Of a stretch of DNA of 64,000 nt, positions 10,070 through 19,935 are shown piece by piece; within the stretch, counting starts at the first letter, position 1, and each line of letters starts with the position of its first letter. The position numbers were made by a program, and so were the translations under genes. The DNA lies in contig JAGFNW010000013.1 of NCBI GenBank assembly GCA_017592665.1, positions 165,494 through 229,493 on the forward strand, written 5' to 3'. Origin of the DNA: Streptosporangiaceae bacterium NEAU-GS5 (lineage in GTDB: Bacteria; Actinomycetota; Actinomycetes; Streptosporangiales; Streptosporangiaceae). The notes under the pieces are model-generated. The model saw only the letters and a list, made by a program, of their open reading frames with translations. It was not told the origin of the DNA and did not search any database.

Positions 10070-11244
10070 GCGGTCGTCCTCCCTGGCTCATCTGCTTCGA
10101 CGCCCAAATGCCGGATTAGGTTCCGTACGGTCACCATATCCACTTTGCCATTAGGCAGGAGCGGGATGGCCGGGACGGTATGGACCGCGCGCGGCGCGGC
10201 GTAGGCGGGAAGACGCTCCTTGACGAAGCCGCGCACCTCGTCGAGCGTGGCCTCGCCGGCGATGACGGCGACGACGATCTCGCCCCACTCCGGGTCGGGC
10301 CGCCCGGCGACCGCCGCCTCCCGCACGCGGGGGTGCTCGGTGAGGACGTGCGCGACGGTCCCCGCGGCCACCTTGTGCCCTCCCGTGTTGATGACGTCGT
10401 CGGCGCGGCCGAACACGCTGAGCCGCCCATCGCGCAGTTCGCCGAGGTCGGAGGTGACGAACCAGCCGTCCTCGAGGTGGGGATCCGGCCCGAAACGATA
10501 TCCGGAGAACAGGACCGGCCCGGCGACGCGGATCCGCCCGTCGTCCCCGATCTTCAGATCTACTTTGTAAAGGGCGCGGCCGTCGTAAACGCACCCGCCG
10601 CACGTTTCGGTCATCCCGTATGTCGTGACAAGCCTGGCGCCGGCGGCCCGGGCCTCGGCCAGCAGGGCGGGCGACGCGGCCGCCCCGCCGAGCAGGATGG
10701 TGCGGTACGCCGCGAGGTCGGCGCCCGCGTCGAGCAGCCGGCGCAGCTGGGTCGGCACGAGCGAGACGTGATGCGCCGAGGCGTCATCGGCGTCGAAGAT
10801 AGGGTCGGTGCCGCACAGCAGTGCCCTGACCAGCACCTGGAGCCCGGACACGTGGGAATGGGGGAGCCGGCACAGCCACCGGTCGCCGGGCCGCGCGCCG
10901 ACACGCCGAAGCGAGGCCGTGGCGGAGGCCTTGAGCGCCCGCCCGGACAGCTGCACGCCTTTCGGCGTGCCGGTCGACCCGGACGTGGCGATCACGACGG
11001 CCACCTCGTCGGCCACGCCCACGCCGTCGTCTAAAGGGCGCGTCCGGCCGCCCGTCACCAGGTGCGTCGGCCGGAGGGCGCGCAGCGCCGCCTCCAGGGC
11101 GGGGGGCGGGAGGTCGGGGGAGAGCGGCAGCACCGCGGGGCCGTCCTCGTCCAGCGCGCGTCCGACGGCGTCGGTGAGCTCCGGACCTGGCGGGAGCACC
11201 AGGGCGTGCAGCGGGCGGTCCTGGGTAAGCGGACGCGTGAGCAC
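10066..11244 (-). CDS. menE: o-Succinylbenzoate--CoA ligase
   Basis: Adenylate-forming ligase of 392 residues that activates o-succinylbenzoate to its CoA ester in menaquinone synthesis. Visible motifs are the P-loop [14 protein letters not shown], the core motif [43 protein letters not shown], and the C-terminal [10 protein letters not shown] with its catalytic lysine. It diverges from menB-menC-menD across 48 bp, so both arms of the pathway share a control region. GTG 11244 is chosen because the open frame further upstream is antisense to menB. A short segment, ALYK-VDL, is encoded by the 15-bp repeat at 10559 where related enzymes, as I recall them, carry a PLDGV-like stretch. Confidence 0.92.
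   Translation of the reverse strand: MLTRPLTQDRPLHALVLPPGPELTDAVGRALDEDGPAVLPLSPDLPPPALEAALRALRPTHLVTGGRTRPLDDGVGVADEVAVVIATSGSTGTPKGVQLSGRALKASATASLRRVGARPGDRWLCRLPHSHVSGLQVLVRALLCGTDPIFDADDASAHHVSLVPTQLRRLLDAGADLAAYRTILLGGAAASPALLAEARAAGARLVTTYGMTETCGGCVYDGRALYKVDLKIGDDGRIRVAGPVLFSGYRFGPDPHLEDGWFVTSDLGELRDGRLSVFGRADDVINTGGHKVAAGTVAHVLTEHPRVREAAVAGRPDPEWGEIVVAVIAGEATLDEVRGFVKERLPAYAAPRAVHTVPAIPLLPNGKVDMVTVRNLIRHLGVEADEPGRTTA
10559..10573. repeat. Dispersed 15-mer TCTACTTTGTAAAGG, copy 1 (inside menE)
   Basis: Exact match to the 15-mers at 19921-19935 and 34239-34253. In menE it is read antisense and encodes part of LYKVD. The core TAC-TTT-GTA is palindromic. Confidence 0.75.
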
Positions 11245-11292
11245 GGTCGTAAGGTTAGTCCCGCAGCTAGCGGACGAATCAGGGAGGGCGGC

Positions 11293-12123
11293 GTGGCCGG
11301 CGGGGTGGATTGGAAGCGGTCGGGCGACTACGAGGACATCATCTACGAGACGACCGAAGGCATCGCGAAGATCACCATCAACCGGCCGGAACGGCACAAC
11401 GCGTTCCGCCCGACGACGTTGTTCGAGCTTCGCGACGCCTTCAACGTGGCACAGGAGGACACCTCCATCGGGGTGATCATCCTCACCGGAGCCGGTGACA
11501 AGGCGTTCTGCTCGGGGGGCGACCAGAAGATCCGCGGCGACGACGGCTACGTCGACAAGTCGACCCCGCACGTGGGCCGGCTCAACGTGCTGGATCTGCA
11601 GGTGCAGATCAGGCGCTGCCCCAAGCCGGTGATCGCCATGGTGGCCGGCTACGCGATCGGCGGCGGCCACGTGCTCCACGTGTGCTGCGACCTCACGATC
11701 GCCGCCGACAACGCCAAGTTCGGGCAGACGGGCCCCAAGGTGGGCTCGTTCGACGGCGGCTACGGCTCGTGGCTGCTGGCCGAGACGGTCGGCCTGAAGC
11801 GGGCCCGCGAGATCTGGTATCTGTGCCGGCAGTACGACGCGCAGACGGCGCTCAGCTGGGGCCTGGTCAACGAGGTCGTGCCGCTGGCCGAGCTGGAGGC
11901 GACCACGCTCCAGTGGGCGCGCGAGATGCTGGAGAAGTCGCCGCTGGCCCTTCGCATGCTGAAGGGCGCGCTCAACGCGGTCACCGACGGCGCGGCCGGG
12001 ATGCAGCAGTTCGCGGGCGACGCCACGCTTCTCTACTACATGAGCGAGGAGGCCCAGGAGGGCCGTGACGCGTTCAAGGAGAAGCGCCGCCCCGAGTTCG
12101 AGAAGTTCCCCAAGCGTCCATAA
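11293..12123 (+). CDS. menB: 1,4-Dihydroxy-2-naphthoyl-CoA synthase
   Basis: Crotonase-fold enzyme of 276 residues that cyclises o-succinylbenzoyl-CoA (Dieckmann-type) to dihydroxynaphthoyl-CoA. It carries the MenB signature regions [11 protein letters not shown], the oxyanion stretch [20 protein letters not shown], and [13 protein letters not shown] with the characteristic aspartate. It ends in the typical [13 protein letters not shown] tail. GTG 11293 follows GGGAGGG by about 5 bp and gives the expected start VAGGVDWKR. It is first in a menB-menC-menD operon and divergent from menE. Confidence 0.95.
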   Translation: MAGGVDWKRSGDYEDIIYETTEGIAKITINRPERHNAFRPTTLFELRDAFNVAQEDTSIGVIILTGAGDKAFCSGGDQKIRGDDGYVDKSTPHVGRLNVLDLQVQIRRCPKPVIAMVAGYAIGGGHVLHVCCDLTIAADNAKFGQTGPKVGSFDGGYGSWLLAETVGLKRAREIWYLCRQYDAQTALSWGLVNEVVPLAELEATTLQWAREMLEKSPLALRMLKGALNAVTDGAAGMQQFAGDATLLYYMSEEAQEGRDAFKEKRRPEFEKFPKRP

Positions 12124-13047
12124 ATGCGCGTCTTCCGGATCCCGATGCGGACGCGGTTTCGGGGTCAGACGGTCCGTGAGGGCGTGCTCATCGAAGGCCC
12201 GTCCGGGTGGGGGGAGTTCTCCCCTTTTCCCGAGTACGGCCCGGCCGAGTGCGCCCGCTGGCTGGCCTGCGCCCGCGAGGCCGCCTTCGACGGCTGGCCG
12301 CCGCCGGTGCGCGCGCACATCCCGGTGAACGTCACCGTCCCGGCGGTCGGCCCGGCCGAGGCCTTCGAGCTCGTGCGTGCCGCCGGATGCGCGACCGCCA
12401 AGGTCAAGGTGGCCGAGCGCGGGCAGTCGTTCGCCGACGACATGGCCCGCGTGGAGGCCGTCAGGGATGCCCTCGGCCTCGCCGGGAAGATCAGGGTCGA
12501 CGCCAACGGCGCGTGGGGCGTCGACGAGGCCGCCGTGCGGATCAAGGAGCTCGACCGGTTCGGCCTGGAGTACGCCGAGCAGCCCTGCGCGACCCTCGCC
12601 GAACTGGCCGAGGTCCGTAGGAAGGTGGACGTGCCGGTGGCGGCCGACGAGTCGATCCGCCGCGCCGAGGATCCGCTCCGCGTCCGAGCCGCCGAGGCCG
12701 CCGACATCGCGGTGGTGAAGGTGCAGCCGCTCGGCGGCGTGCGCGCCGCGCTCCGCGTGGTCGAGGCCTGCGGGCTGCCGGCGGTGGTCTCGAGCGCGGT
12801 CGAGACGTCGATCGGGCTGGCCGCGGGCGTGGCGCTCGCCGCCGCGTTGCCCGATTTGCCCTATGCTTGCGGCCTCGGCACCATGACCCTGCTCACGGGG
12901 GACGTCGTTGCGGACTCGCTGCGGCCGGTCGCTGGCGCGATCGCCGTACGCCGGCCCACGGTCGCGCCGGAGGAGCTGGCCCGGTTCGAGATCGATTCGC
13001 CCGACTGGATCCGCCGGATGGAGGAGGCTGGGGGAATGGGCCGGTGA
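12124..13047 (+). CDS. menC: o-Succinylbenzoate synthase
   Basis: Enolase-superfamily dehydratase of 307 residues that converts SHCHC to o-succinylbenzoate. Actinobacterial-type features are visible: MRVFRIPMRTRFRG at the start, the TAKVKVAE lysine motif, the metal ligands DANGAW, EYAEQP and ADES, and the catalytic-lysine region VVKVQPLGG. Its ATG directly follows the menB stop codon (TAAATG), and its own stop overlaps the menD start, so translation is coupled throughout. Confidence 0.94.
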   Translation: MRVFRIPMRTRFRGQTVREGVLIEGPSGWGEFSPFPEYGPAECARWLACAREAAFDGWPPPVRAHIPVNVTVPAVGPAEAFELVRAAGCATAKVKVAERGQSFADDMARVEAVRDALGLAGKIRVDANGAWGVDEAAVRIKELDRFGLEYAEQPCATLAELAEVRRKVDVPVAADESIRRAEDPLRVRAAEAADIAVVKVQPLGGVRAALRVVEACGLPAVVSSAVETSIGLAAGVALAAALPDLPYACGLGTMTLLTGDVVADSLRPVAGAIAVRRPTVAPEELARFEIDSPDWIRRMEEAGGMGR

Positions 13048-14699
13048 ACCCCGCGACGGCGCTGGCGACCGTGCTGGTGGACGAGCTCGTCCGCTGCGGG
13101 ATGACCGACGTCGTCCTCGCGCCGGGGTCCCGGTCGGCGCCGCTCGCCCTGGCCGTGCACGCCGAGTCGCGGCTGCGGCTGCACGTGCGCGTCGACGAGC
13201 GGTCGGCCTCGTTCACGGCGCTCGGCCTCGCCAAGCGGTCGGAGCGCCCGGTGGCGCTGATCTGCACGTCCGGCACGGCCGCCGCCAACTTCTATCCAGC
13301 GGTCGTCGAGGCCGGTGAGTCGGGCGTGCCGCTGCTGGTGCTGACGGCCGACCGGCCGCCCGAGCTCCGCGGCACGGGCGCCAACCAGACCATCGACCAG
13401 ATCAAGATGTACGGCTCGGCCGTGCGCTGGTTCGCCGAGGTCGGCACGCCGGAGGAGCGCCCGGGGCAGGTGGCCTACTGGCGGTCACTGGCCTGCCGGG
13501 CCTACCAGCGGGCCGCCGGGCCGTACGATCCTGGGCCCGTCCAGCTGAATCTGGCCTTCCGCGAGCCGCTGATCCCCGACGGCGACACGGCGTGGGCCGA
13601 GCCGCTGGACAACGGCACGGGCCGCCCGTGGGTGCGCGCCCGGGTGGCGCCGCCGAGCGCGGCCCTGCATCTGCCGGCCACGCCGCGCGGCGTCCTCGTG
13701 GTCGGCGACGGCGCCGTCAACGTGCGCCGCTACGTCGCGGCCGCGGGCATGGCGGGCTGGCCGGTGCTGTCGGAGCCGAGCGGCGGCGGCCGCTACGGCG
13801 ACCACGCGATCTCCACCTACCACTTCCTGCTGGGCGACCCGGCGTTCGCCGAGGCCCATCGGCCCGACCTGGTGGTCACGCTGGGCCGTCCGGGGCTGTC
13901 GCGGCCGCTGCTGTCGTGGCTGCAGACCTCGGGCGAGCACGTCGTGGTCAGCTCCGATCTGACCCGCTGGCCCGACCCGACCCGGTCGGCGACCCAGGTG
14001 GCCCAGGCCGTCGAGATCACGGCCATATCCGGAGACGACGAGTGGCTGCGCTCGTGGCGGCACGCCGACGGGGTGGCCCGCGCGGTGCTCGACGGCGTGC
14101 TCGACGGGTCCGGCACGAGCGAGCCGCGCCTGGCCCGCGATCTCGTCGACGCGCTGCCCAACGGCGCGCTGCTGTACTGCGGTTCGTCCATGCCGATCCG
14201 CGACCTCGACCAGGCCATGCGGCCGCGGCGCGGCGTCCGGCTGATGGCCAACCGGGGAGCGTCCGGCATCGACGGGATCGTCTCGTCCGCCATCGGGGCC
14301 GCGCTGGCCCACAACGGCCCCGCGTATGCGCTGATCGGCGACCTGACGCTGCTGCACGACCAGAACGGGCTCATCCTGGGCCCGCGCGAGCCGCGCCCGG
14401 ACCTCTGCGTCGTCGTGGCCAACAACGACGGCGGCGGGATCTTCTCGATGCTGCCGCAGGGCGCGCTCGGCGGCCCGTTCGAGCGGGTCTTCGGCACCCC
14501 GCACGGCGTCGACCTCGGCTATCTGGCCGCCGCGACGGGCACGCCGTACGCCCTGGTGGGCGACTTGTCGGAGTTGCCGAAGGCGATGCGCGGCGACGGG
14601 CTCCGGCTGGTGGAGGTGCGCACCGACCGCGCGGCCAACGCGGCCGTGCACGCCGCCATGCGCGCCGCGGTGGGCGAGGCGCTGCCCAACTCCTTCTGA
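13044..14699 (+). CDS. menD: SEPHCHC synthase (2-succinyl-5-enolpyruvyl-6-hydroxy-3-cyclohexene-1-carboxylate synthase)
   Basis: ThDP-dependent enzyme of 551 residues joining 2-oxoglutarate and isochorismate, the first committed menaquinone step. Recognisable parts are the N-terminal LAPGSRSAPLALA, CTSGTAAANFYPAVVEA, LTADRPPELRGTGANQTIDQ, and the C-terminal ThDP/Mg region GDLTLLHDQNGL with NNDGGGIFS. GTG 13044 overlaps the menC TGA as GTGA and yields the family start MNPATALA. Isochorismate, its substrate, is made by the separate gene at 25301. Confidence 0.95.
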   Translation: MNPATALATVLVDELVRCGMTDVVLAPGSRSAPLALAVHAESRLRLHVRVDERSASFTALGLAKRSERPVALICTSGTAAANFYPAVVEAGESGVPLLVLTADRPPELRGTGANQTIDQIKMYGSAVRWFAEVGTPEERPGQVAYWRSLACRAYQRAAGPYDPGPVQLNLAFREPLIPDGDTAWAEPLDNGTGRPWVRARVAPPSAALHLPATPRGVLVVGDGAVNVRRYVAAAGMAGWPVLSEPSGGGRYGDHAISTYHFLLGDPAFAEAHRPDLVVTLGRPGLSRPLLSWLQTSGEHVVVSSDLTRWPDPTRSATQVAQAVEITAISGDDEWLRSWRHADGVARAVLDGVLDGSGTSEPRLARDLVDALPNGALLYCGSSMPIRDLDQAMRPRRGVRLMANRGASGIDGIVSSAIGAALAHNGPAYALIGDLTLLHDQNGLILGPREPRPDLCVVVANNDGGGIFSMLPQGALGGPFERVFGTPHGVDLGYLAAATGTPYALVGDLSELPKAMRGDGLRLVEVRTDRAANAAVHAAMRAAVGEALPNSF

Positions 14700-14733
14700 G
14701 GTTGGAGGCGACAACGCGCCGGACTTCGGCACA

Positions 14734-15402
14734 ATGAGAGGCATGCACGTCGAAGAGTGGCTTCAGTCGATCCCTTCGATCTGGGTGTACGTCCTTGTGG
14801 CGGGCGTCATCGGGATAGAGAGCCTCGGCATCCCACTACCTGGTGAGATCATGCTGGTCAGCGCCTCGCTGCTGGCGGCGAAGGGCGTGGTCGACCCGGT
14901 CATGGTCGGCGTGTGCGCCAGTGCCGGGGCGATCGTGGGCGACTCGATCGGCTATCTCATCGGGCGCAAGGGCGGCAAGCCGCTGTTCGATCGGCTGGGT
15001 CGCAGATTCCCCAGGCATTTCGCGCCCCATCACATCGCCAAGGCGGAGCAGACGTTCACGCGGTGGGGGATGTGGGCCGTGTTCTTCGGCCGTTTCATCG
15101 CGCTGCTGCGCATTCTGGCCGGTCCGCTGGCCGGGGCGCTGCGGATGCCCTACTGGCGGTTCCTGGTCGCCAATGTGCTCGGCGGCGTCGCCTGGGCGGG
15201 CGGCACGGCCGCCGCGGTCTATTCGCTGGGCGTGGTGGCCGACGAGTGGCTGAAGGGCTTCTCCTGGGTGGGGTTGGTGCTGGCCGTGGTGGCCGGGCTG
15301 GTCACGACCATGTGGCTCAAGCGCCGCGCGACCCGCGCGGTGGCCGGCGACGAGCCCGTGATCGCCCTGACGGACGACGCCGCGATCGCCCTGTCCGATT
15401 GA
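14734..15402 (+). CDS. DedA-family membrane protein
   Basis: Polytopic membrane protein of 222 residues. DedA/VTT hallmarks are clear: ESLGIPLPGEIMLVSASLLA near the N-terminus, GDSIGYLIGRKGGKPLFDRLGRRF, then F-x-RWGMWAVFFGRFIALLRILAGPLAGALRMPYWRFLVANVLGG. DedA proteins act as undecaprenyl-phosphate or phospholipid flippases or scramblases; this member's substrate is unknown. It follows menD by 34 bp without a clear terminator, so some co-transcription is possible. An alternative ATG three codons in (14743) cannot be excluded because neither start has a strong ribosome site. Confidence 0.9.
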   Translation: MRGMHVEEWLQSIPSIWVYVLVAGVIGIESLGIPLPGEIMLVSASLLAAKGVVDPVMVGVCASAGAIVGDSIGYLIGRKGGKPLFDRLGRRFPRHFAPHHIAKAEQTFTRWGMWAVFFGRFIALLRILAGPLAGALRMPYWRFLVANVLGGVAWAGGTAAAVYSLGVVADEWLKGFSWVGLVLAVVAGLVTTMWLKRRATRAVAGDEPVIALTDDAAIALSD

Positions 15403-15441
15403 CGAGCGCCGGCCGATCAGTGCCGGCTGATGAGCGCCCGA

Positions 15442-16185
15442 TCAGCGCTCGATGAGGGTGACCTCGAGCGAGTAGAGCGAGGCCCGGTAGACGTGCGAGC
15501 CGTGCTCGACGGCCCGCCCCTGGTCGTCGTAGCTGGTGCGGACCATGGTCAGCAGAGGGGCGCCGCGCCGTTCGTCGAGCAGCCGGGCCTCGGCCGCCGA
15601 GGCCGCCCGGGCCCCGATCCGCTGGTTGGCCACCCGCAGCCGGACACCGGCCGCGCGCAGCACCTCATAGAGGCCCCGGTCTTCGAGGATCTGCCCGGAG
15701 AGCGTGGCGAGGCCGGTCGGCAGCCAGTTGTGCAGCAGCGCCAGCGGCTCGCCCTGGGCGTACCGCAGGCGCTCCAGGCGCAGCACGGGCGTGCCCGGCT
15801 CGACGCCGAGCACGGTGGCGACGTCTTCGTCGGCGGTGACGGACTCCAGTGACAGCACGCGAGTGGCCGGCTCCTGCCCTGACCGGCGCAGGTCGTCGTA
15901 GAGGCTGGTGAGCTCGACCGCGCGCTTGACCTGGCCGTGCACGACCTGGGTGCCGACGCCGCGCTTGCGGACCAGAAGGCCCTTGTCGACGAGATATTGG
16001 ATCGCCTGGCGGATCGTGGGGCGCGACAGCCCGAGCCGGTCGGCGAGCAGGATCTCGTTGTCGAGGCGGGAGCCCGGGGCCAGGTCTCCCCGCCGGATCG
16101 CCTCGGCGATCTGCTCGGCCACCTGGAAGTAGAGCGGGACGGGGCTCGACCGGTCGAGGTCGATGTCCAGTCGCGTCGGCGTCAC
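15442..16185 (-). CDS. GntR-family regulator, HutC subfamily (UTRA domain)
   Basis: Regulator of 247 residues. The GntR winged helix is at about 10-75 (VPLYFQVAEQIAEAIRRGDLAPGSRLDNEILLADRLGLSRPTIRQAIQYLVDKGLL). A UTRA effector domain follows (TPVLRLERLRYAQGEPLALLHNWLP ... GAPLLTMVRTSYDDQGRAVEHGSHVYRASLYSLEV). It starts at a GTG 52 bp from the divergent isomerase gene. The palindrome TGTCCTGACA between them and its reverse complement near 17017 suggest that it controls both the isomerase and the ABC transporter. The effector is probably a sugar or sugar phosphate (inference from neighbours). Confidence 0.92.
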   Translation of the reverse strand: MTPTRLDIDLDRSSPVPLYFQVAEQIAEAIRRGDLAPGSRLDNEILLADRLGLSRPTIRQAIQYLVDKGLLVRKRGVGTQVVHGQVKRAVELTSLYDDLRRSGQEPATRVLSLESVTADEDVATVLGVEPGTPVLRLERLRYAQGEPLALLHNWLPTGLATLSGQILEDRGLYEVLRAAGVRLRVANQRIGARAASAAEARLLDERRGAPLLTMVRTSYDDQGRAVEHGSHVYRASLYSLEVTLIER

Positions 16186-16199
16186 GCAACGAGGCTAGC

Positions 16200-16220
16200 G
16201 GACATCAGAATGTCCTGACA
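16200..16220. promoter_or_regulatory. GntR operator in the divergent promoter
   Basis: TGTCCTGACA (16211-16220) is a TGTC-N2-GACA palindrome. It overlaps a second inverted repeat, GGACAT-CAGA-ATGTCC (16200-16215). The site lies between gntR and the isomerase gene. A TATTAC at 16223-16228 could be the isomerase -10, putting the transcript start at about the ATG (possible leaderless message). Confidence 0.7.
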
Positions 16221-16237
16221 AATATTACTCTTGGGGA

Positions 16238-17035
16238 ATGTTGCTCGATCGAATCGCCGCGGCGCCCATCTCGTGGGGCATCTGCGACGTGCCCGGATGG
16301 GGCCACCAGCTGCCGGCGCGGACGGTGGCGCAGGAGATGGCCGGGCTCGGGCTGGCCGCCGCCGAATTCGGGCCGCCCGGGTTCCTGACGGCCGACGTGC
16401 TCGGAGCGTACGGCATCCGCCCTCTCGGCGGCTATGTGCCGCTCGACGCGGGCGGCGCCGACCCCGTGGGGGAGGCGCGGAGGATCGCGGCCGAGTTCCT
16501 GGCGCAGGGCGCGCCCTACTTCGTGCTGGCCCCCGAGGGCGTGCCGGGCGACCTGAAAGGCCTGCTCGACGAGGTGAACGCGGCGGTCGCCGGGCTGGGC
16601 GGGATCTGCTGCCTGCATCCCCACGTCGACACGCTGATCGAGTCGGCCGCGCAGATCGCCTGGGCCCTTGCCGAGACCTCCGTGCCGCTGTGCCTCGACA
16701 CGGGGCACGCCCACATCGGCGGCGCCGATCCGGTCGAGCTGGCCCGCTCGGGCCGGGCCGTGCACGTACACCTCAAGGATGTCTCGGGTGAGTGGCTGGC
16801 GCGCCTGCGCGGCGGGACGCCGTACGAGGAGGCCGTGGCGGGCGGCCTCTATGTGCCGCTGGGGCAGGGCGTGGTCGACATCGCCGGGGTGGTCCGGATC
16901 CTCGAGGAGGCCGGTTACCAGGGGTGGTACGTGCTGGAACAGGACGTGCGGCTGACCGGCCCGAGCGCCCGGCCGCGCGAGGACGCCGAGGCGAGCCTGA
17001 ACTTCTTACGTCTTATTGTCAGGACAAAGCATTGA
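16238..17035 (+). CDS. Sugar phosphate isomerase/epimerase (TIM barrel, IolE-like)
   Basis: AP-endonuclease-2-type TIM-barrel enzyme of 265 residues. It begins DRIAAAPISWGICDVPGWG, close to inosose dehydratase-like proteins. Probable metal-binding strands are LHPHVDT, CLDTGHAHIGG and HVHLKDV, and a late Glu is seen in WYVLEQDV. Exact substrate unknown; a carbohydrate or inosose is likely from the fold and the adjoining sugar ABC transporter. Its 3' end contains the second GntR operator and the transporter promoter. The ATG lies right after GGGGA, so either a very short spacing or a leaderless start applies. Confidence 0.82.
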   Translation: MLLDRIAAAPISWGICDVPGWGHQLPARTVAQEMAGLGLAAAEFGPPGFLTADVLGAYGIRPLGGYVPLDAGGADPVGEARRIAAEFLAQGAPYFVLAPEGVPGDLKGLLDEVNAAVAGLGGICCLHPHVDTLIESAAQIAWALAETSVPLCLDTGHAHIGGADPVELARSGRAVHVHLKDVSGEWLARLRGGTPYEEAVAGGLYVPLGQGVVDIAGVVRILEEAGYQGWYVLEQDVRLTGPSARPREDAEASLNFLRLIVRTKH

Positions 17036-17060
17036 CATGCCCCCGCACTGGGGTTAGAAA
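17016..17060 (+). promoter_or_regulatory. Sugar ABC operon promoter with GntR operator
   Basis: TTGTCAGGACAA (17016-17027) contains TGTCAGGACA, the exact reverse complement of the operator at 16211. Five bp downstream lie TTGACA (17032-17037) and TAGAAA (17055-17060), 17 bp apart, a near-ideal primary-sigma promoter. Repressor binding just upstream of the -35 fits GntR control of the transporter. Confidence 0.8.
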
Positions 17061-17132
17061 CAAGCACCGGTGTGATCTCTCACGGGGGACGAGGTCCTGC
17101 CTTCTGGGATTTCCGAACGTGAGGAGACGACA

Positions 17133-18113
17133 ATGAAACGTTCGGCGGTAGCGCTCGTCGCCGTCGTGCTCGCCGCGGTGGCGGGCTGCTCGAACTCCAC
17201 GCAGCAACAGCAGACGCCGGCGTCCTCCCAAGGCGGCGCCGCGGCGGCCGCTCCCGGCGCCAAGTTCGCGGTGATCACCCACGGCGGGGCCGGCGACGCG
17301 TTCTGGGACGTCGTGAAGAACGGCGCCGAAGCGGCCGGCAAGCAGTACGGCGTCACCGTCAGCTACCAGAGCGACGGCGACCCCGGCAAGCAGTCGCAGC
17401 TCATCGACCAGGCCGTCAGCGAGAAGGTCGACGGGATCGTGGTCTCCATGGCCAACCCCGACGCGCTCAAGGAGTCGATCGGCAAGGCCGTCGCCGCGCA
17501 CATCCCGGTGATCACCATCAACTCCGGCGCCGACAAGTCGAAGGAGTTCGGCGCGATCACCCACGTCGGCCAGTCGGAGGACGTGGCCGGTCGCGGCGCG
17601 GGCGAGCGGCTGAAGGCCGAGGGCGTGACCAAGCTGCTGTGCGTCATCCACGAAGCCGGCAACGTCGGCCTCGACCAGCGGTGCGGCGGCGCGGCCGAGA
17701 CCCTCGGCGGGACCGTGGAGCGACTGCAGGTCGACGTCGGCAATCTGGCCGACGCCACCTCCAAGATCAAGGCGAAGCTGCAGTCCGACACGTCCATCAA
17801 CGGCGTGCTGACCCTCAACCCGGCCATCGCCATCGCCGCGCGCGACGCCATCGCCGACGCGGGCTCGCAGGTCAAGCTCGGCACGTTCGACCTGTCCGGC
17901 GACGTCGTCAGCGCCATCGAGGACGGCCAGATCCTGTTCGCGGTCGACCAGCAGCAGTATCTGCAGGGCTGGCTGCCGATCACCTTCCTCTACCTGTACA
18001 AGAAGAACCTGAACACGGTCGGCGGCGGCCTGCCCGTCAACACCGGCCCCGGGTTCGTCACCAAGGACAACGCCGCCCAGGTCGCCAAGCTCGCCTCGGC
18101 GGGCTCGCGGTGA
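17133..18113 (+). CDS. Sugar ABC transporter substrate-binding lipoprotein
   Basis: 326-residue periplasmic-binding-protein-like lipoprotein of the ribose/xylose (CUT2) type. A signal peptide ([19 protein letters not shown]) ends in a lipobox with Cys19, followed by a Gln/Ala-rich linker. The mature part has typical strand motifs: [45 protein letters not shown], and [10 protein letters not shown] near the end. GGAGACGAC precedes the ATG. It is first in a three-gene transporter operon whose promoter carries a GntR operator. The sugar carried is not identifiable. Confidence 0.92.
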   Translation: MKRSAVALVAVVLAAVAGCSNSTQQQQTPASSQGGAAAAAPGAKFAVITHGGAGDAFWDVVKNGAEAAGKQYGVTVSYQSDGDPGKQSQLIDQAVSEKVDGIVVSMANPDALKESIGKAVAAHIPVITINSGADKSKEFGAITHVGQSEDVAGRGAGERLKAEGVTKLLCVIHEAGNVGLDQRCGGAAETLGGTVERLQVDVGNLADATSKIKAKLQSDTSINGVLTLNPAIAIAARDAIADAGSQVKLGTFDLSGDVVSAIEDGQILFAVDQQQYLQGWLPITFLYLYKKNLNTVGGGLPVNTGPGFVTKDNAAQVAKLASAGSR

Positions 18114-19150
18114 CGGTCGCGGCAAGCGACGCCGACGAGCGCCTCAGGAACACCGGCTTCCTGAGGCGCCTGCTGATCCGGCCCGAGCTGGGCTCGGTGG
18201 TCGGCGGGATCGCGGTGTTCGCGTTCTTCTCGACGCAGTCGGCCGTCTTCCGGTCGATCGACGGCGTGGCCAACTGGCTCGACCCGGCGTCCACCCTGGG
18301 CATTATGGCCGTGGCCATCGCGCTGCTGATGATCGGCGGCGAGTTCGACCTGTCGGCGGGCGTGCTCACCGGCACGAGCGGGCTCATCCTCGTCACGCTG
18401 GCCACCCGCGCCGGCTGGAACGTGTGGCTCGCCATGCTGGCCGGGCTCGCGATCGCCCTGCTCATCGGCTTCCTCAACGGCCTGCTCGTGGTACGCACCC
18501 GGCTGCCGAGCTTCATCGTCACCCTCGGCACGTTCCTCATGCTGCAGGGCCTCAACCTGGGCGTCACCAAGGCGATCACCGGCACCGTCCAGGTCAGCGG
18601 GCTGCGTGCCGCGCCGGGATACGAGGGGGCGCGGGCCGTCTTCGCCGGTTCGGTGACGCTCGGCGGCACCGGCTTCCGCGTGGCCATCGTGTGGTGGCTG
18701 GCGGTGACGGTGATCGCGACCTGGGTCCTGATGCGCACCCGCCCCGGCAACTGGATCTTCGCGGTCGGCGGCAACGAACAGGCGGCCCGCGCGGTCGGCG
18801 TGCCGGCCGCGCGCGTCAAGATCGGCCTGTTCATGACCACGGCCGGGGCCGCCTGGCTGGTCGGCTCGATCCTCGCGCTCCGGTTCACCTCGGTGCAGGC
18901 CAACTCGGGCATCGGCCAGGAGTTCATCTACATCATCGCGGCCGTCATCGGCGGCTGCCTGCTCACCGGCGGCTACGGCTCGGCCGTCGGGGCGGCGATC
19001 GGCGCGGTCATCTTCGGCATGGCCGACAAGGGCATCGTGTTCGCCGGCTGGGACTCCGACTGGTTCAAGTTCTTTCTCGGCGCCATGCTGCTGCTGGCCA
19101 CCCTCGCCAACCGCCTCGTGAAGAAGTACGCCGAGGAGGTGCGGCATTGA
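18110..19150 (+). CDS. Sugar ABC transporter permease
   Basis: Inner-membrane permease of 346 residues, BPD_transp_2/RbsC type, with about eight to ten hydrophobic segments. Clear motifs are [16 protein letters not shown] and [29 protein letters not shown], both typical of ribose-type permeases, and later [25 protein letters not shown]. The GTG start overlaps the TGA of the binding-protein gene, and its own stop overlaps the ATPase start, so the three subunits are translationally coupled. Confidence 0.93.
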   Translation: MTVAASDADERLRNTGFLRRLLIRPELGSVVGGIAVFAFFSTQSAVFRSIDGVANWLDPASTLGIMAVAIALLMIGGEFDLSAGVLTGTSGLILVTLATRAGWNVWLAMLAGLAIALLIGFLNGLLVVRTRLPSFIVTLGTFLMLQGLNLGVTKAITGTVQVSGLRAAPGYEGARAVFAGSVTLGGTGFRVAIVWWLAVTVIATWVLMRTRPGNWIFAVGGNEQAARAVGVPAARVKIGLFMTTAGAAWLVGSILALRFTSVQANSGIGQEFIYIIAAVIGGCLLTGGYGSAVGAAIGAVIFGMADKGIVFAGWDSDWFKFFLGAMLLLATLANRLVKKYAEEVRH

Positions 19151-19932
19151 CCCCGCAGACCACCCTGTTGCAGACCCGGGACGTGGGCAAGACCTTCGGC
19201 AGCGTGGTGGCGCTCCGCGAGGTGTCGATGTCGCTCGAGACCGGGTCGGTCACCTGCGTCCTCGGCGACAACGGCGCCGGCAAGTCCACCCTCATCAAGA
19301 TCTTGTCGGGCGTGCACCCGCAGGACACGGGCGAATACCTGATCGACGGCGCGCCGGTGCGGATGTCCAGCCCGCGTGAGGCGCTCGACCGGGGCATCGC
19401 GACCGTCTACCAGGACCTCGCGATGATCCCGCTGATGTCGGTGTGGCGGAACTTCTTCCTCGGCTCGGAGCCCATGAAGTCGCTGCGCCGCTTCGACGTG
19501 GCCGCCGCCCGGCGGATCGCCCGCGACGAACTGCGGCGGATGGGCATCGACATCCGCGACGTCGACCAGCCGGTGGGCACGCTGTCGGGTGGCGAGCGTC
19601 AGTCGGTCGCCATCGCGCGGGCCGTCTACCTGGGCGCGCGCGTGCTGATCCTGGACGAGCCGACCTCGGCGCTCGGCGTCAAGCAGGCCGGCGTCGTGCT
19701 GCGCTACATCGCGCAGGCCCGTGACCGCGGGGTGGGCGTGATCTTCATCACGCACAACCCGCACCACGCCTATCCCGTGGGGGATCGGTTCCTGGTGCTC
19801 AAGCGGGGCGTCAGCCTGGGGGAGTACGGCAAGGCGGAGATCAGCCGCGAGGAGCTCACCCAGCTGATGGCCGGCGGCGCCGAGCTCGACGAGCTGGCGC
19901 ATGAGCTCCAACGTAACGAATCTACTTTGTAA
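19147..19932 (+). CDS. Sugar ABC transporter ATP-binding protein (single domain)
   Basis: ATPase of 261 residues with Walker [11 protein letters not shown]-loop VYQDLAMIP, signature LSGGERQS, Walker [13 protein letters not shown] and the switch His in FITHN. Ribose-type transporters often have a duplicated ~500-residue ATPase. This is the single-domain form seen in fructose/xylose-type systems, which presumably works as a homodimer. The TTG start overlaps the permease stop (TTGA). The last codons (S-T-L-stop) come from the dispersed 15-mer at 19921, giving a C-terminal NESTL tail. Confidence 0.93.
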   Translation: MTPQTTLLQTRDVGKTFGSVVALREVSMSLETGSVTCVLGDNGAGKSTLIKILSGVHPQDTGEYLIDGAPVRMSSPREALDRGIATVYQDLAMIPLMSVWRNFFLGSEPMKSLRRFDVAAARRIARDELRRMGIDIRDVDQPVGTLSGGERQSVAIARAVYLGARVLILDEPTSALGVKQAGVVLRYIAQARDRGVGVIFITHNPHHAYPVGDRFLVLKRGVSLGEYGKAEISREELTQLMAGGAELDELAHELQRNESTL

Positions 19933-19935
19933 AGG
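19921..19935. repeat. Dispersed 15-mer TCTACTTTGTAAAGG, copy 2 (at a stop codon)
   Basis: Identical to the words at 10559 and 34239. It supplies the final Ser-Thr-Leu codons and the TAA stop of the ABC ATPase gene. An inverted repeat, CCGGGT...ACCCGG, follows within 40 bp and may help termination. Confidence 0.75.

Noticed and set aside
17019..18125. Long minus-strand frame opposite the sugar-binding lipoprotein
   Set aside because: The plus strand has signal peptide, lipobox, promoter and operator; the minus frame has only GC-bias composition.
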